From: Oscillospiraceae bacterium | Lineage (GTDB): Bacteria; Bacillota; Clostridia; Oscillospirales; Ruminococcaceae | Length of the DNA: 6,364 nucleotides | NCBI GenBank assembly: GCA_031285645.1 | Contig: JAITVU010000216.1 | Coordinates: 1 to 6,364 of the forward strand | Direction: 5' to 3' | Part shown: one piece after another, positions 1 through 5,735 of the stretch | Position numbering within the stretch: the stretch's first letter is position 1 | How the letters are laid out: every line of letters begins with the position of its first letter | Position numbers and translations under genes: made by a program | Notes under the pieces: model-generated | Database searches by the model: none | Told to the model about the DNA's origin: nothing | What the model saw: only the letters and a program-made list of their open reading frames with translations

Positions 1-865
1 CACAACCTTTACCGACGTTTACTACCAGACATTGAACCCCGGTCGCGGCGCGGGCGCAACCACAGGTGGCCAGAACCCCACCCAGATCGGTTACGGCTCC
101 CAGGTTGCCACCATCGATATGCTTATGACCAACGGCGGCGGCCAGTATACAGGCAGGCCCCACGACGTGTACATAGACGGCGACGGGTTTATCTCTGTGC
201 AGGACGCGGATGGCCGGACTCATTACACACGCCTTGGCAACCTGACTTTTGACAACGATGGCTGGCTGGTTGACTATTCCGGCTATAAAGTTTTGGGCGT
301 CCAGTTGAATGCGACAAGCGGTAATCAGACGGGCGAACCGATTACACCAACCAACGGCACGTTCTGGGCACAGGGCGACCTGGAGCAGATTCAGCTGAAG
401 GATGTCACGCGGATATGGGATGACAAAGCGAACGGCGGAGCCGGCGACTGGGTGGTCAACACGGATAATATCCGCGATTTCATTGGCAATATCAGCATCG
501 GCAGAGACGGCTCCATCACAGCGATCGTGGACCGTCAGCTTGAATACGAAGGACAGATATTCCAGAAAGACGAAGCTGTTTATCTCGGCAAGCTCGCTAT
601 CGGTACATTTGCCAATCCCTACGGCCTCTCCGAGCGCGGCAACAGCTACTTCGATGAAGCGCCTAACTCCGGTGCGGTTCGCTACACGACGCCTGAGCTC
701 AATGGCGCGGGCCAGTCAAAGTCCAGCTACCTTGAAATGGCCAACGTCGACCTCTCTCAGGAGTTCACGGACATGATCACCACGCAGCGTGGTTTCCAGG
801 CGAACACAAGGATCATCACCGTGTCCGACGAAATGCTTCAGGAGCTCGTTAACCTCAAACGCTAA
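1..865 (+). CDS. flgE: Flagellar hook protein FlgE, 5' partial
   Basis: Structural subunit of the flagellar hook, the extracellular flexible joint between rod and filament, exported by the flagellar type III apparatus. The open frame runs from base 2 with no start codon, so the gene begins upstream; 287 residues are visible. The first visible residues (TTFTDVYYQTL) match the segment that in FlgE follows the N-terminal rod/hook motif, so I infer that only about 40 residues are missing. An internal TTG at 32 is not the true start. The middle carries the FlgE/F/G pattern GDGFISVQDADG and YTRLGNLTFDNDG followed by GYKVLG. The C-terminus has the FlgE signature of hook and rod proteins: LEMANVDLSQEF, then MITTQRGFQANTRI, ending DEMLQELVNLKR. 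FlgF and FlgG share parts of this. The NPTQIGYGSQVATID segment and the flbD-motA-motB genes downstream favour FlgE. Confidence 0.93.
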   Translation, partial: TTFTDVYYQTLNPGRGAGATTGGQNPTQIGYGSQVATIDMLMTNGGGQYTGRPHDVYIDGDGFISVQDADGRTHYTRLGNLTFDNDGWLVDYSGYKVLGVQLNATSGNQTGEPITPTNGTFWAQGDLEQIQLKDVTRIWDDKANGGAGDWVVNTDNIRDFIGNISIGRDGSITAIVDRQLEYEGQIFQKDEAVYLGKLAIGTFANPYGLSERGNSYFDEAPNSGAVRYTTPELNGAGQSKSSYLEMANVDLSQEFTDMITTQRGFQANTRIITVSDEMLQELVNLKR

Positions 866-912
866 TTAAGTAACCGGCATAAATAAGTTCTGCCGCTACT
901 ACTAATGAAATA

Positions 913-946
913 GCCGTGCGTCGGCGGGGGGCGAGGAACGCCCCCC
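913..946 (+). repeat. Tandem GC-rich hairpins between flgE and flbD
   Basis: Two adjacent inverted repeats lie in the 108-bp spacer. The first is GCCG (913-916) with CGGC (922-925) around a 5-base loop. The second is a perfect 8-bp stem, GGGGGGCG (926-933) with CGCCCCCC (939-946), around the loop AGGAA. The following bases (AATGATGCGG) contain no T-tract, so this is not a standard intrinsic terminator; the reverse strand also lacks one. It could stabilise the 3' end of the flgE message, mark a processing site, or cause partial attenuation that keeps hook output above stator output. The role is inference; the stems are read directly. Confidence 0.6.
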
Positions 947-973
947 AATGATGCGGTTGTAAGGAATGTTGTT

Positions 974-1174
974 ATGATTGAGCTGACGAAGCTGAACAAA
1001 AAAAAGTTCATACTCAACTGCGAGTTGATTGAATCCATAGAGTCGACGCCCGACACGGTTATCACATTGCGGAACGGAAAGCTGTGTATTGTGGCTGAGA
1101 GCCCGGGCGATGTCCTGGATCTGGTTGTGGCCTATAAGCGCAGGATATTTTCTGATTTTTCAGGTCAATCATAA
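974..1174 (+). CDS. flbD: FlbD/SwrD family flagellar protein
   Basis: Small cytoplasmic protein of 66 residues. The family (FlbD; SwrD in Bacillus subtilis) lies next to the hook gene in many Firmicutes, and in B. subtilis it is reported to be needed for swarming by increasing flagellar power, probably through the stators. The sequence begins MIELTKLNKKKFILNCELIE and continues with ESTPDTVITLRNGK, the recognisable core of this short family. Length is normal. The ATG at 974 follows a purine-rich AAGGAATG about 8 bases upstream, and the whole conserved N-terminus is present. motA starts 24 bp after its stop, so both are probably co-transcribed. Codons 9-11 form an A8 tract (998-1005). No catalytic motif is expected or seen. 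This family is unrelated to the Caulobacter response regulator also named FlbD. Confidence 0.9.
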   Translation: MIELTKLNKKKFILNCELIESIESTPDTVITLRNGKLCIVAESPGDVLDLVVAYKRRIFSDFSGQS

Positions 1175-1180
1175 CAACAT

Positions 1181-1186
1181 GGAGGG
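1181..1186 (+). promoter_or_regulatory. Ribosome binding site of motA
   Basis: GGAGGG lies 12 bases before the ATG at 1199. The spacing is somewhat long, but no other in-frame start fits MotA, whose first transmembrane helix begins at once (NLSFIIGLVVG). Confidence 0.6.
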
Positions 1187-1198
1187 TTAGAACGGATT

Positions 1199-2014
1199 AT
1201 GAATTTATCGTTTATTATCGGCCTTGTAGTGGGTACGGTCCTTGTCGTTTTCGGTATCGTATTCGATGGAAACACGTTTCAGGTTGTCTTTGGCAATATC
1301 GGCAACTTCTTCGACCCCACCAGTATTCTTGTTACGGTGGGCGGCACACTGGGCGCGATGATCGCGTCGTTCCCGCTCAACTATTTCGCTAAAATTCCCG
1401 CGCACTTCGGCATTGTGCTGGGCAGGCAGAAGCAGGATCCGCTGTATTACATCAACGTCATGACCGATCTCTCGCAGGAGGCCCGTAAAAAGGGCCTGTT
1501 GGCGCTTGAGGACAGCGTGTCCGAGTTTGAGGACACATTCCTGAGGGATTCCGTTATGCTCATTGTCGACGCCATGGAGCCCGACAAAGTGCGCGACCAG
1601 CTTGACAACGAGCTCTCGAATATAGAAAACCGCCACTCGCAGGTGTGGAACCTGTATGACAAGGGAGCGGCGCTCGCGCCTGGTTTTGGTATGATCGGTA
1701 CCTTGATCGGGCTTGTCAACATGCTCAAATCAATGGACTTTGAGGATGAGGGCGGCGCTTCGGCACTGGCCCAGAACATGTCCGTCGCCCTGATTACAAC
1801 CTTTTACGGCTCCATTATGGCCAACCTGATCTTCATTCCGTTCGGCAATCAGCTCAGGCTGGCGCATGATCAGGAGATGCTTTGCAAGGAAATCATCATT
1901 GAGGGAATTATCTCCATTCAGGCGGGCGAGAATCCGCGCCATATCCATGAAAAATTGTTGTCTTACCTGACCTACAGGCAGCGGGAACAGGCCGGAACCG
2001 GTGAGTCGGAATAA
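1199..2014 (+). CDS. motA: Flagellar motor stator protein MotA
   Basis: Inner-membrane subunit of the stator. With MotB it conducts ions and transmits torque to the C-ring. At 271 residues it has normal family length. I see four hydrophobic helices: about 3-22, 38-60, 158-179 and 192-214. The large cytoplasmic loop between helices 2 and 3 holds R96 and E104 in ARKKGLLALE, matching by alignment the charged residues R90 and E98 of E. coli MotA that face the rotor. Helix 3 carries P161 in APGFGMIGTLIGLV and helix 4 carries P214 in TTFYGSIMANLIFIPFGNQL, matching the two functional prolines of E. coli MotA (P173, P222). The ATG is supported by GGAGGG upstream. motB follows after a 76-bp spacer. 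Whether the coupling ion is H+ or Na+ cannot be decided with confidence from this sequence. Confidence 0.97.
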   Translation: MNLSFIIGLVVGTVLVVFGIVFDGNTFQVVFGNIGNFFDPTSILVTVGGTLGAMIASFPLNYFAKIPAHFGIVLGRQKQDPLYYINVMTDLSQEARKKGLLALEDSVSEFEDTFLRDSVMLIVDAMEPDKVRDQLDNELSNIENRHSQVWNLYDKGAALAPGFGMIGTLIGLVNMLKSMDFEDEGGASALAQNMSVALITTFYGSIMANLIFIPFGNQLRLAHDQEMLCKEIIIEGIISIQAGENPRHIHEKLLSYLTYRQREQAGTGESE

Positions 2015-2047
2015 GCGCGCTTCCGGTACATAGTCCACGCGGTGGGT

Positions 2048-2063
2048 TAAGGCATATGCCTTA
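2048..2063 (+). repeat. 16-bp perfect palindrome between motA and motB
   Basis: TAAGGCATATGCCTTA is perfectly self-complementary and lies in the 76-bp motA-motB spacer. A small CCAC/GTGG stem (2035-2038 with 2042-2045) precedes it. No T-tract follows, so it is not a terminator. It could be a short mRNA hairpin or an operator-like dyad; no protein binding can be asserted. Confidence 0.45.
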
Positions 2064-2075
2064 TAACAATGCCTG

Positions 2076-2083
2076 AAAGGAGG
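2076..2083 (+). promoter_or_regulatory. Strong ribosome binding site of motB
   Basis: AAAGGAGG is a near-perfect Shine-Dalgarno sequence 7 bases before the ATG at 2091. It fixes the motB start and suggests efficient independent initiation rather than dependence on motA translation. Confidence 0.8.
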
Positions 2084-2090
2084 GTGTGAC

Positions 2091-2867
2091 ATGGCCAGGA
2101 AAAAAAAGGCGGACGGCGGTGGCGGCGGCAGTGGCGACTGGCTGAATACTTACGCCGACATGGTGACGCTGTTGCTGACGTTCTTTGTTTTGCTTTTTTC
2201 CATGTCGTCTTTGGACGCGGCGAAGTTCAATATGCTCGTCAACGCGTTTCTCAGCGAGGGCGAGTCGTCGGATAAAATTATCATAGTCGCGAGACCATCG
2301 GAGGAGGATGGCCAGCTGGATTCCGACACATCGGGCGAAAAAGCCATGGAAGATGTGAGCAGCCTTGAAGATGTATTCAACAAGCTGCTTGAGTATCTCG
2401 AAGAAAATGATATGCAGGATTCTGTGGAAGTTTCCCACGATGACGGCTATGTTTTTATCCGTTTTATGGATGAAATGCTCTTCCAGCCAAATAGTGCCAG
2501 ATTAAAAAACCCGAACATGGAAATTCTTAATTTTGTAGGGCTTGCGATAAAATCAATCCAGAACGACGTTGAAATGATCTCGATCAACGGACACACGGCC
2601 GAGATTATCGATAACCCGGATTACGCTGTTTCGGATCGCGAGTTATCCAGCGCCAGAGCGAATGTCGTGCTGATGTATCTGGAAGATACGACCGGGGTCG
2701 ATTCCACAAAACTGGTGCAGGTGGCATGGGGCAAGTACAGGCCCTTTGAGTCTAATGAGACGGCCGAGGGCATGGCGAAGAACAGAAGGGTTGAGATCCT
2801 GATCAGTTCGGATAACCCGATTGCCGACCAGCTTGAAAATGTTTATGAAAAACTGGTGGAACAATAA
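2091..2867 (+). CDS. motB: Flagellar motor stator protein MotB
   Basis: Second stator subunit, which anchors the MotA/MotB complex to peptidoglycan and carries the ion-binding aspartate. It has 258 residues, normal length. The short basic, Gly-rich cytoplasmic tail (MARKKK, then five glycines) leads into the motif DWLNTYADMVTLLLTFFVLL; D23 is the expected ion-binding residue at the start of the single transmembrane helix (about 22-42). After the helix comes the plug/linker region (DAAKFNMLVNAF), then an acidic linker rich in Ser, Asp and Glu. The OmpA-like peptidoglycan-binding domain spans about 118-240, with the landmark FQPNSARLKN, the NGHTAE strand and the terminal motif NRRVEI (231-236). 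The gene begins with an A8 tract at codons 3-6. It is intact. The next gene is 160 bp away, the largest gap in the window. Confidence 0.97.
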   Translation: MARKKKADGGGGGSGDWLNTYADMVTLLLTFFVLLFSMSSLDAAKFNMLVNAFLSEGESSDKIIIVARPSEEDGQLDSDTSGEKAMEDVSSLEDVFNKLLEYLEENDMQDSVEVSHDDGYVFIRFMDEMLFQPNSARLKNPNMEILNFVGLAIKSIQNDVEMISINGHTAEIIDNPDYAVSDRELSSARANVVLMYLEDTTGVDSTKLVQVAWGKYRPFESNETAEGMAKNRRVEILISSDNPIADQLENVYEKLVEQ

Positions 2868-2951
2868 GGCATATTCTGCGAATGGACGCGGCTTTGGAGT
2901 CATATCCGGTCAATGGGTTATATTAATGGTATAAGGTCATTGGCCAAATGG

Positions 2952-2988
2952 GAATCAACTTTTCCTTTCATATCTTGATGGTTGATTC
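2952..2988 (+). repeat. 8-bp inverted repeat in motB-fliM spacer
   Basis: GAATCAAC (2952-2959) is the exact reverse complement of GTTGATTC (2981-2988), separated by 21 bases; a U-G pair can extend the stem inward. A repeat of this length in 160 bp could arise by chance, so a role as mRNA hairpin or operator is only a possibility. Confidence 0.35.
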
Positions 2989-3009
2989 ACTATATATTAA
3001 CAGCGGTGC

Positions 3010-3020
3010 GGGGGGGAAAG
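3010..3020 (+). promoter_or_regulatory. Unusual G-rich ribosome binding site of fliM
   Basis: A run of seven G followed by AAAG ends 7 bases before the GTG start at 3028. There is no canonical GGAGG; pairing with the anti-Shine-Dalgarno would rely on a G-U pair. With the GTG start this suggests weaker initiation than for motB or fliO. The start itself is fixed by the conserved N-terminal peptide of FliM, not by this site. Confidence 0.5.
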
Positions 3021-3027
3021 AAATAGA

Positions 3028-4014
3028 GTGGAAGTATTATCTCAAAGCCAGATCGACGATCTGTTGAATTCACTTACCACTGGCACCATGGATCTCGAAG
3101 CGGAAAGCGATGACCTTGGAAAAAGAGTTAAGGAATATGATTTTCGGTCTCCAAAGCGCTTTACGAAAGAGCAGCTGAAGATAGTGAGCAGCGTTTATGA
3201 AACCTTTTCAAGGCTCCTTTCTTCTTATTTAACGAGCATGCTCAGGCTTTATGTCGAGGTCGAATGTGTCAACATCGAGGAATTGAGGTATTCCGAATTC
3301 AGCAACGCCCTCCCGGATTCAGTTATGACGGGCCTTGGTGAGATCAGGTTTACAGGGAGCAATGAAGAGAACAACACCATCCTGATGGACATTTCCAAAC
3401 CTATTGCGTTTGCCATTATAGAGCGTCTTCTGGGCGGTACGGGGGACGGTCTGGATGTGGACAGAGAATTTACGGAGATAGAGCTCTCTTTGATGGACAA
3501 CATCTTCAAGGGCGCGTATCCGCAGATGTCGGACGCGTGGTTCAACTATTTTGAAATGGATGTCCTGTTCAGGAAAATAGAGACAAATTCACGGTTAATG
3601 CAGGCAATTGCAGCCGATGACACGGTTGTTGTGATAATGCTGGACGTCAAGATGAAGGATTTGCAGGGCAATGTCAGCGTTTGTATCCCCGCGGTTTGCC
3701 TCGAAGACGTTCTGAAAAAGATTGATTCCCAGTATATGCGGAACCTGAAGCGCATAAACAGCGCGGGAGACAAGGAACGCAGGGAGTTGGTCATGAAATA
3801 CCTGCAGGAAAGCGATCTGGAGATGCGTTGCGTCATTGGAAAGGCACAGGTCAATTTACGGGACATAGTCTATCTCAATGTGGGGGATGTCATCCAACTC
3901 AGCAAGCCTGTCAATTCCCAGATTGATTTGAATGTAGGGCAATCCTGTTGGTTCAAGGGGAAAATGGGAGTGCAGCACGGCAAAAAAGCCATTCAAATCA
4001 AAGAAGTTCTGTAA
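3028..4014 (+). CDS. fliM: Flagellar motor switch protein FliM
   Basis: Rotor switch protein of the C-ring. It binds CheY-P and, with FliG and FliY/FliN, sets rotation direction. It has 328 residues, the usual length. The GTG start gives MEVLSQSQIDDLL, whose residues 4-13 are the classic CheY-P-binding peptide of FliM; starting later would remove it. A flexible acidic segment follows, then the conserved YDFRSPKRF (37-45) that opens the CheC-like middle domain (about 45-230). That domain contains the LLGGTGDG turn (134-141), corresponding to the conserved GG motif region that contacts FliG. The C-terminal SpoA/FliN-like domain runs about 263-328. fliY starts 18 bp downstream, so the two are surely co-transcribed. 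Its codons look more AT-rich than those of motA or flgE, but nothing suggests foreign origin. Confidence 0.97.
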   Translation: MEVLSQSQIDDLLNSLTTGTMDLEAESDDLGKRVKEYDFRSPKRFTKEQLKIVSSVYETFSRLLSSYLTSMLRLYVEVECVNIEELRYSEFSNALPDSVMTGLGEIRFTGSNEENNTILMDISKPIAFAIIERLLGGTGDGLDVDREFTEIELSLMDNIFKGAYPQMSDAWFNYFEMDVLFRKIETNSRLMQAIAADDTVVVIMLDVKMKDLQGNVSVCIPAVCLEDVLKKIDSQYMRNLKRINSAGDKERRELVMKYLQESDLEMRCVIGKAQVNLRDIVYLNVGDVIQLSKPVNSQIDLNVGQSCWFKGKMGVQHGKKAIQIKEVL

Positions 4015-4032
4015 GAAAGAGGGGTAAATGGT

Positions 4033-5262
4033 ATGAGCGAAGATCAGGCAATCTTCTCAACCCTTGAGATAGACACGATAGGCGAGATTATGAATATCAG
4101 CATGGGGTCGGCGGCTACGGCGGCGTCCACATTGCTGGATAATAAAGTCACGATTACAACGCCTGTCGTCAATTTAGTTGAGACCGACAAATTTGAAATT
4201 ACCCAGTTCGAACCGGCGATTGCGGTTGATATACGGTATGTTGAGGGTATATCGGGATCCAATATCCTCATATTGCGCAAAGCCGATGTACGTACAATTC
4301 TGTCTCAGATGATGATGACGGAAATCCCGGAAAATTTTGATATTGATGAAATGGCCGAAAGCGCCATTTGTGAATTGATGAATCAGATGATGGGGTCCTC
4401 CGCCACCGTCCTTTCTTGTTTTCTGGGCAGAACCATCAATATTTCGACGCCGCAGACCGTGGCGATCGACAGGCTGGATGAATTTAAGCAGGAACACTTC
4501 GGCGGCTCATCTTCCATATTGACAATTGAGTTCACGATCACAATTAAGGATATTATGGAGAGTAAGTTTGTGAGTGCAATGGATGTCGACCTGGCTAAAG
4601 AGATTATTGATGTGTCGCTGAATTTTGACGCGGGCGGGGAAAGCGAGGACCAGACGGAAACGGCTCCTCCTCAAATGTCCAGTCCGCCGCCGGTTGCCGC
4701 CGCCGCGCCGCAGCCTGCACCGGCTGCCGCGCAACCTCAGCAGCCGGCACAGCAAGCGGCGCCGCCGCAATATCAGGCGCCCGTTCAGCAAGCGCCGCCG
4801 CCGGTCTATCCTCAGCCCGATCCCAATATGGCCGCTCAACAACAGCAAGCTTATCCCGGTTATCCGCCGCAAGGCTATTATCCGCCGCCGCAGGGTTATT
4901 ACCCGCCGCCGCAAGGCTATTATCCGCCCCAGCAATCGCCTATAAAAGTTCAGGATTACGATTACGGCGATTTCGGCACCGGCAACGGCATGTCATCAGA
5001 ACAGACGACGAATATGGATCTTGTGATGAATGTCCCTGTTGTCGTAACGGTTGAATTGGGCCGGACAAAGAGAAAGATTAAGGAAATACTCGAGTTTGGC
5101 CAGGGCACGATCGTGGAGCTCGACAAACAGGCCGGCTCGCAGGTGGATGTCATAGTAAACGGTGAATTGATCGCACACGGCGATGTGGTTGTCGTCGACG
5201 ACAACTTCAGTATCCGCATCACGGAGATCCTGAAAAATCGTGATTCGATCGCAATAACCTAA
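4033..5262 (+). CDS. fliY: Flagellar switch protein FliY (CheC-FliN type)
   Basis: C-ring protein that in Firmicutes takes the place of FliN and also acts as a CheY-P phosphatase at the motor. It has 409 residues, longer than B. subtilis FliY (about 378). The CheC-like domain covers about 8-195 and has two intact active-site patterns (D/S-x3-E-x2-N, then P): D14/E18/N21 with P44, and S110/E114/N117 with P140. Residues about 203-303 form a low-complexity Pro/Gln/Ala/Tyr linker with YYPPPQG repeats. The C-terminal SpoA/FliN domain runs about 327-409 (VELGRTKRKIKEIL, VELDKQAGSQVDVIVNGELI, DDNFSIRITEIL). Unlike many Firmicute homologues, no FliM-like LSQxEIDxLL peptide precedes the CheC domain. 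The ATG at 4033 follows AGAGGGG by 8 bases. The cheY gene next door fits the phosphatase role. Confidence 0.95.
   Translation: MSEDQAIFSTLEIDTIGEIMNISMGSAATAASTLLDNKVTITTPVVNLVETDKFEITQFEPAIAVDIRYVEGISGSNILILRKADVRTILSQMMMTEIPENFDIDEMAESAICELMNQMMGSSATVLSCFLGRTINISTPQTVAIDRLDEFKQEHFGGSSSILTIEFTITIKDIMESKFVSAMDVDLAKEIIDVSLNFDAGGESEDQTETAPPQMSSPPPVAAAAPQPAPAAAQPQQPAQQAAPPQYQAPVQQAPPPVYPQPDPNMAAQQQQAYPGYPPQGYYPPPQGYYPPPQGYYPPQQSPIKVQDYDYGDFGTGNGMSSEQTTNMDLVMNVPVVVTVELGRTKRKIKEILEFGQGTIVELDKQAGSQVDVIVNGELIAHGDVVVVDDNFSIRITEILKNRDSIAIT
4861..4932 (+). repeat. 21-bp tandem repeats coding YYPPPQG in fliY
   Basis: Two complete 21-bp units (4876-4896 and 4897-4917) encode YYPPPQG twice. They are flanked by a degenerate partial unit before (YPPQG, 4861-4875) and another after (YYPPQ, 4918-4932). 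The two full units differ at three bases, all silent third positions, so the peptide is identical while the DNA has diverged. The repeats lie in the disordered linker of FliY. Confidence 0.85.
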
Positions 5263-5320
5263 TTGATATCTGGCGGATTCAGCTTGCCCGCCAGTCAAAG
5301 TATGATCATAAAAATTTTTT
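5263..5320 (+). repeat. Hairpin and AT palindromes between fliY and cheY
   Basis: A perfect 7-bp stem, CTGGCGG (5270-5276) with CCGCCAG (5288-5294), has an 11-base loop; outer TTGA (5263-5266) and TCAA (5295-5298) can extend it past a bulge. It is followed by the palindrome TATGATCATA (5301-5310) and AAAATTTTTT (5311-5320). The T-run sits about 20 bases past the stem, too far for an ordinary intrinsic terminator, and it abuts the cheY ribosome site. Partial attenuation or an RNA processing site is possible but unproven. Confidence 0.5.
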
Positions 5321-5326
5321 AGGTGG
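5321..5326 (+). promoter_or_regulatory. Ribosome binding site that sets the cheY start
   Basis: AGGTGG lies 11 bases before the ATG at 5338. A GTG at 5323 is in frame, but it lies inside this site and would add five residues before the conserved MSKILVVDD, so the ATG is the better start. Confidence 0.65.
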
Positions 5327-5337
5327 TGCAGACAAAA

Positions 5338-5697
5338 ATGAGTAAGATTCTTGTAGTTGACGACGCCGCGTTCATGCGTATGATGATTAAAGACACATTA
5401 AACAAGTTGGGTTATGACGATGTCGAGGAGGCCGCGGACGGCGCTATTGCGGTGGAAAAATTCCAGCAGATCAATCCGGATCTTGTCATGCTCGACGTTA
5501 CGATGCCGAATCTGGACGGGATCGGCGCGCTTAAGGCCATCAAACAGATAAAGCCGGACGCGAAAGTCGTTATGTGTTCCGCCATGGGGCAGGAATCCAT
5601 GGTTGTGGAGGCGATCAAGCTGGGCGCGCTGGACTTTATTGTCAAGCCGTTTAAAGCGGACAGAATTGCGAAAACTATGAAAGCGGTCCTGGGATAA
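5338..5697 (+). CDS. cheY: Chemotaxis response regulator CheY
   Basis: Single-domain receiver of 119 residues, phosphorylated by the kinase CheA, that diffuses to the motor and binds the switch. The full receiver fold is visible: acidic pair D8/D9 in ILVVDDAAFMRMMIKD, phosphoacceptor D53 in LVMLDVTMP, switch Ser S81 in VVMCSAMG, and the invariant lysine K103 in IVKPF. No output domain follows, so it acts by protein contact. The start at 5338 is chosen over a GTG at 5323 that overlaps the ribosome site. The gene ends with tandem stops TAATAA. Its place between fliY and fliO, away from other che genes, is a common clostridial arrangement. The N-terminal wording closely resembles Firmicute chemotaxis CheY rather than Spo0F-type regulators. 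It should bind the N-terminal peptide of FliM and be dephosphorylated by FliY. Confidence 0.95.
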   Translation: MSKILVVDDAAFMRMMIKDTLNKLGYDDVEEAADGAIAVEKFQQINPDLVMLDVTMPNLDGIGALKAIKQIKPDAKVVMCSAMGQESMVVEAIKLGALDFIVKPFKADRIAKTMKAVLG

Positions 5698-5723
5698 TAA
5701 ATATAGCGCGGTTTTAATTTCAT

Positions 5724-5731
5724 GGGAGGAG
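5724..5731 (+). promoter_or_regulatory. Ribosome binding site of fliO
   Basis: GGGAGGAG lies just upstream of the ATG at 5736, with 6 bases between GGAGG and the start. It is a strong site that fixes the start. Confidence 0.75.
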
Positions 5732-5735
5732 CATA

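Larger units (their letters stand above)
2868..3027 (+). other. 160-bp motB-fliM spacer; no fliL
   Basis: This gap holds no supportable gene. The longest ATG-initiated reading on the + strand that I found is a 14-codon ORF (2882-2926) without a good ribosome site. The stretch is visibly more AT-rich than the flanking genes. It contains a TTGGCCAA palindrome (2940-2947 region), an 8-bp inverted repeat (2952-2959 with 2981-2988), an AT run (TATATATTAA, 2991-3000) and a G7 run next to the fliM start. TATATT-like hexamers occur, but I could not pair them with a good -35 box at 16-18 bp, and no sigma-D-type GCCGATAA box is present, so I do not call a promoter. In many clostridial clusters fliL sits at this position. 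Confidence 0.6.

Noticed and set aside
926..960. Rho-independent terminator after flgE
   Set aside because: The stem is strong, but no T-tract follows on either strand.
1205..1636. 143-codon minus-strand ORF over motA
   Set aside because: Antisense shadow; motA in the other frame is unmistakable.
2882..2926. 14-codon ORF in the motB-fliM gap as a possible small peptide or fliL remnant
   Set aside because: Too short, with only a weak AAGG 12 bases upstream and no resemblance to FliL.
2903..3000. Internal sigma-A or sigma-D promoter before fliM
   Set aside because: TATATT-like hexamers exist, but no acceptable -35 box at proper spacing, and no GCCGATAA-type box.
4507..4935. 142-codon Arg/Leu-rich ORF on the minus strand
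   Set aside because: It is antisense to the CheC/linker coding part of fliY; its Arg-rich composition is the complement of the CCG/CAG repeat codons, and no domain is visible.
4625..4945. 106-codon Arg-rich ORF on the + strand in another frame
   Set aside because: Frame-shifted shadow of the Pro/Gln linker of fliY; the repeats keep stop codons out.
5323..5340. GTG at 5323 as the cheY start
   Set aside because: It lies within the AGGTGG ribosome site and would add residues not found at CheY N-termini.
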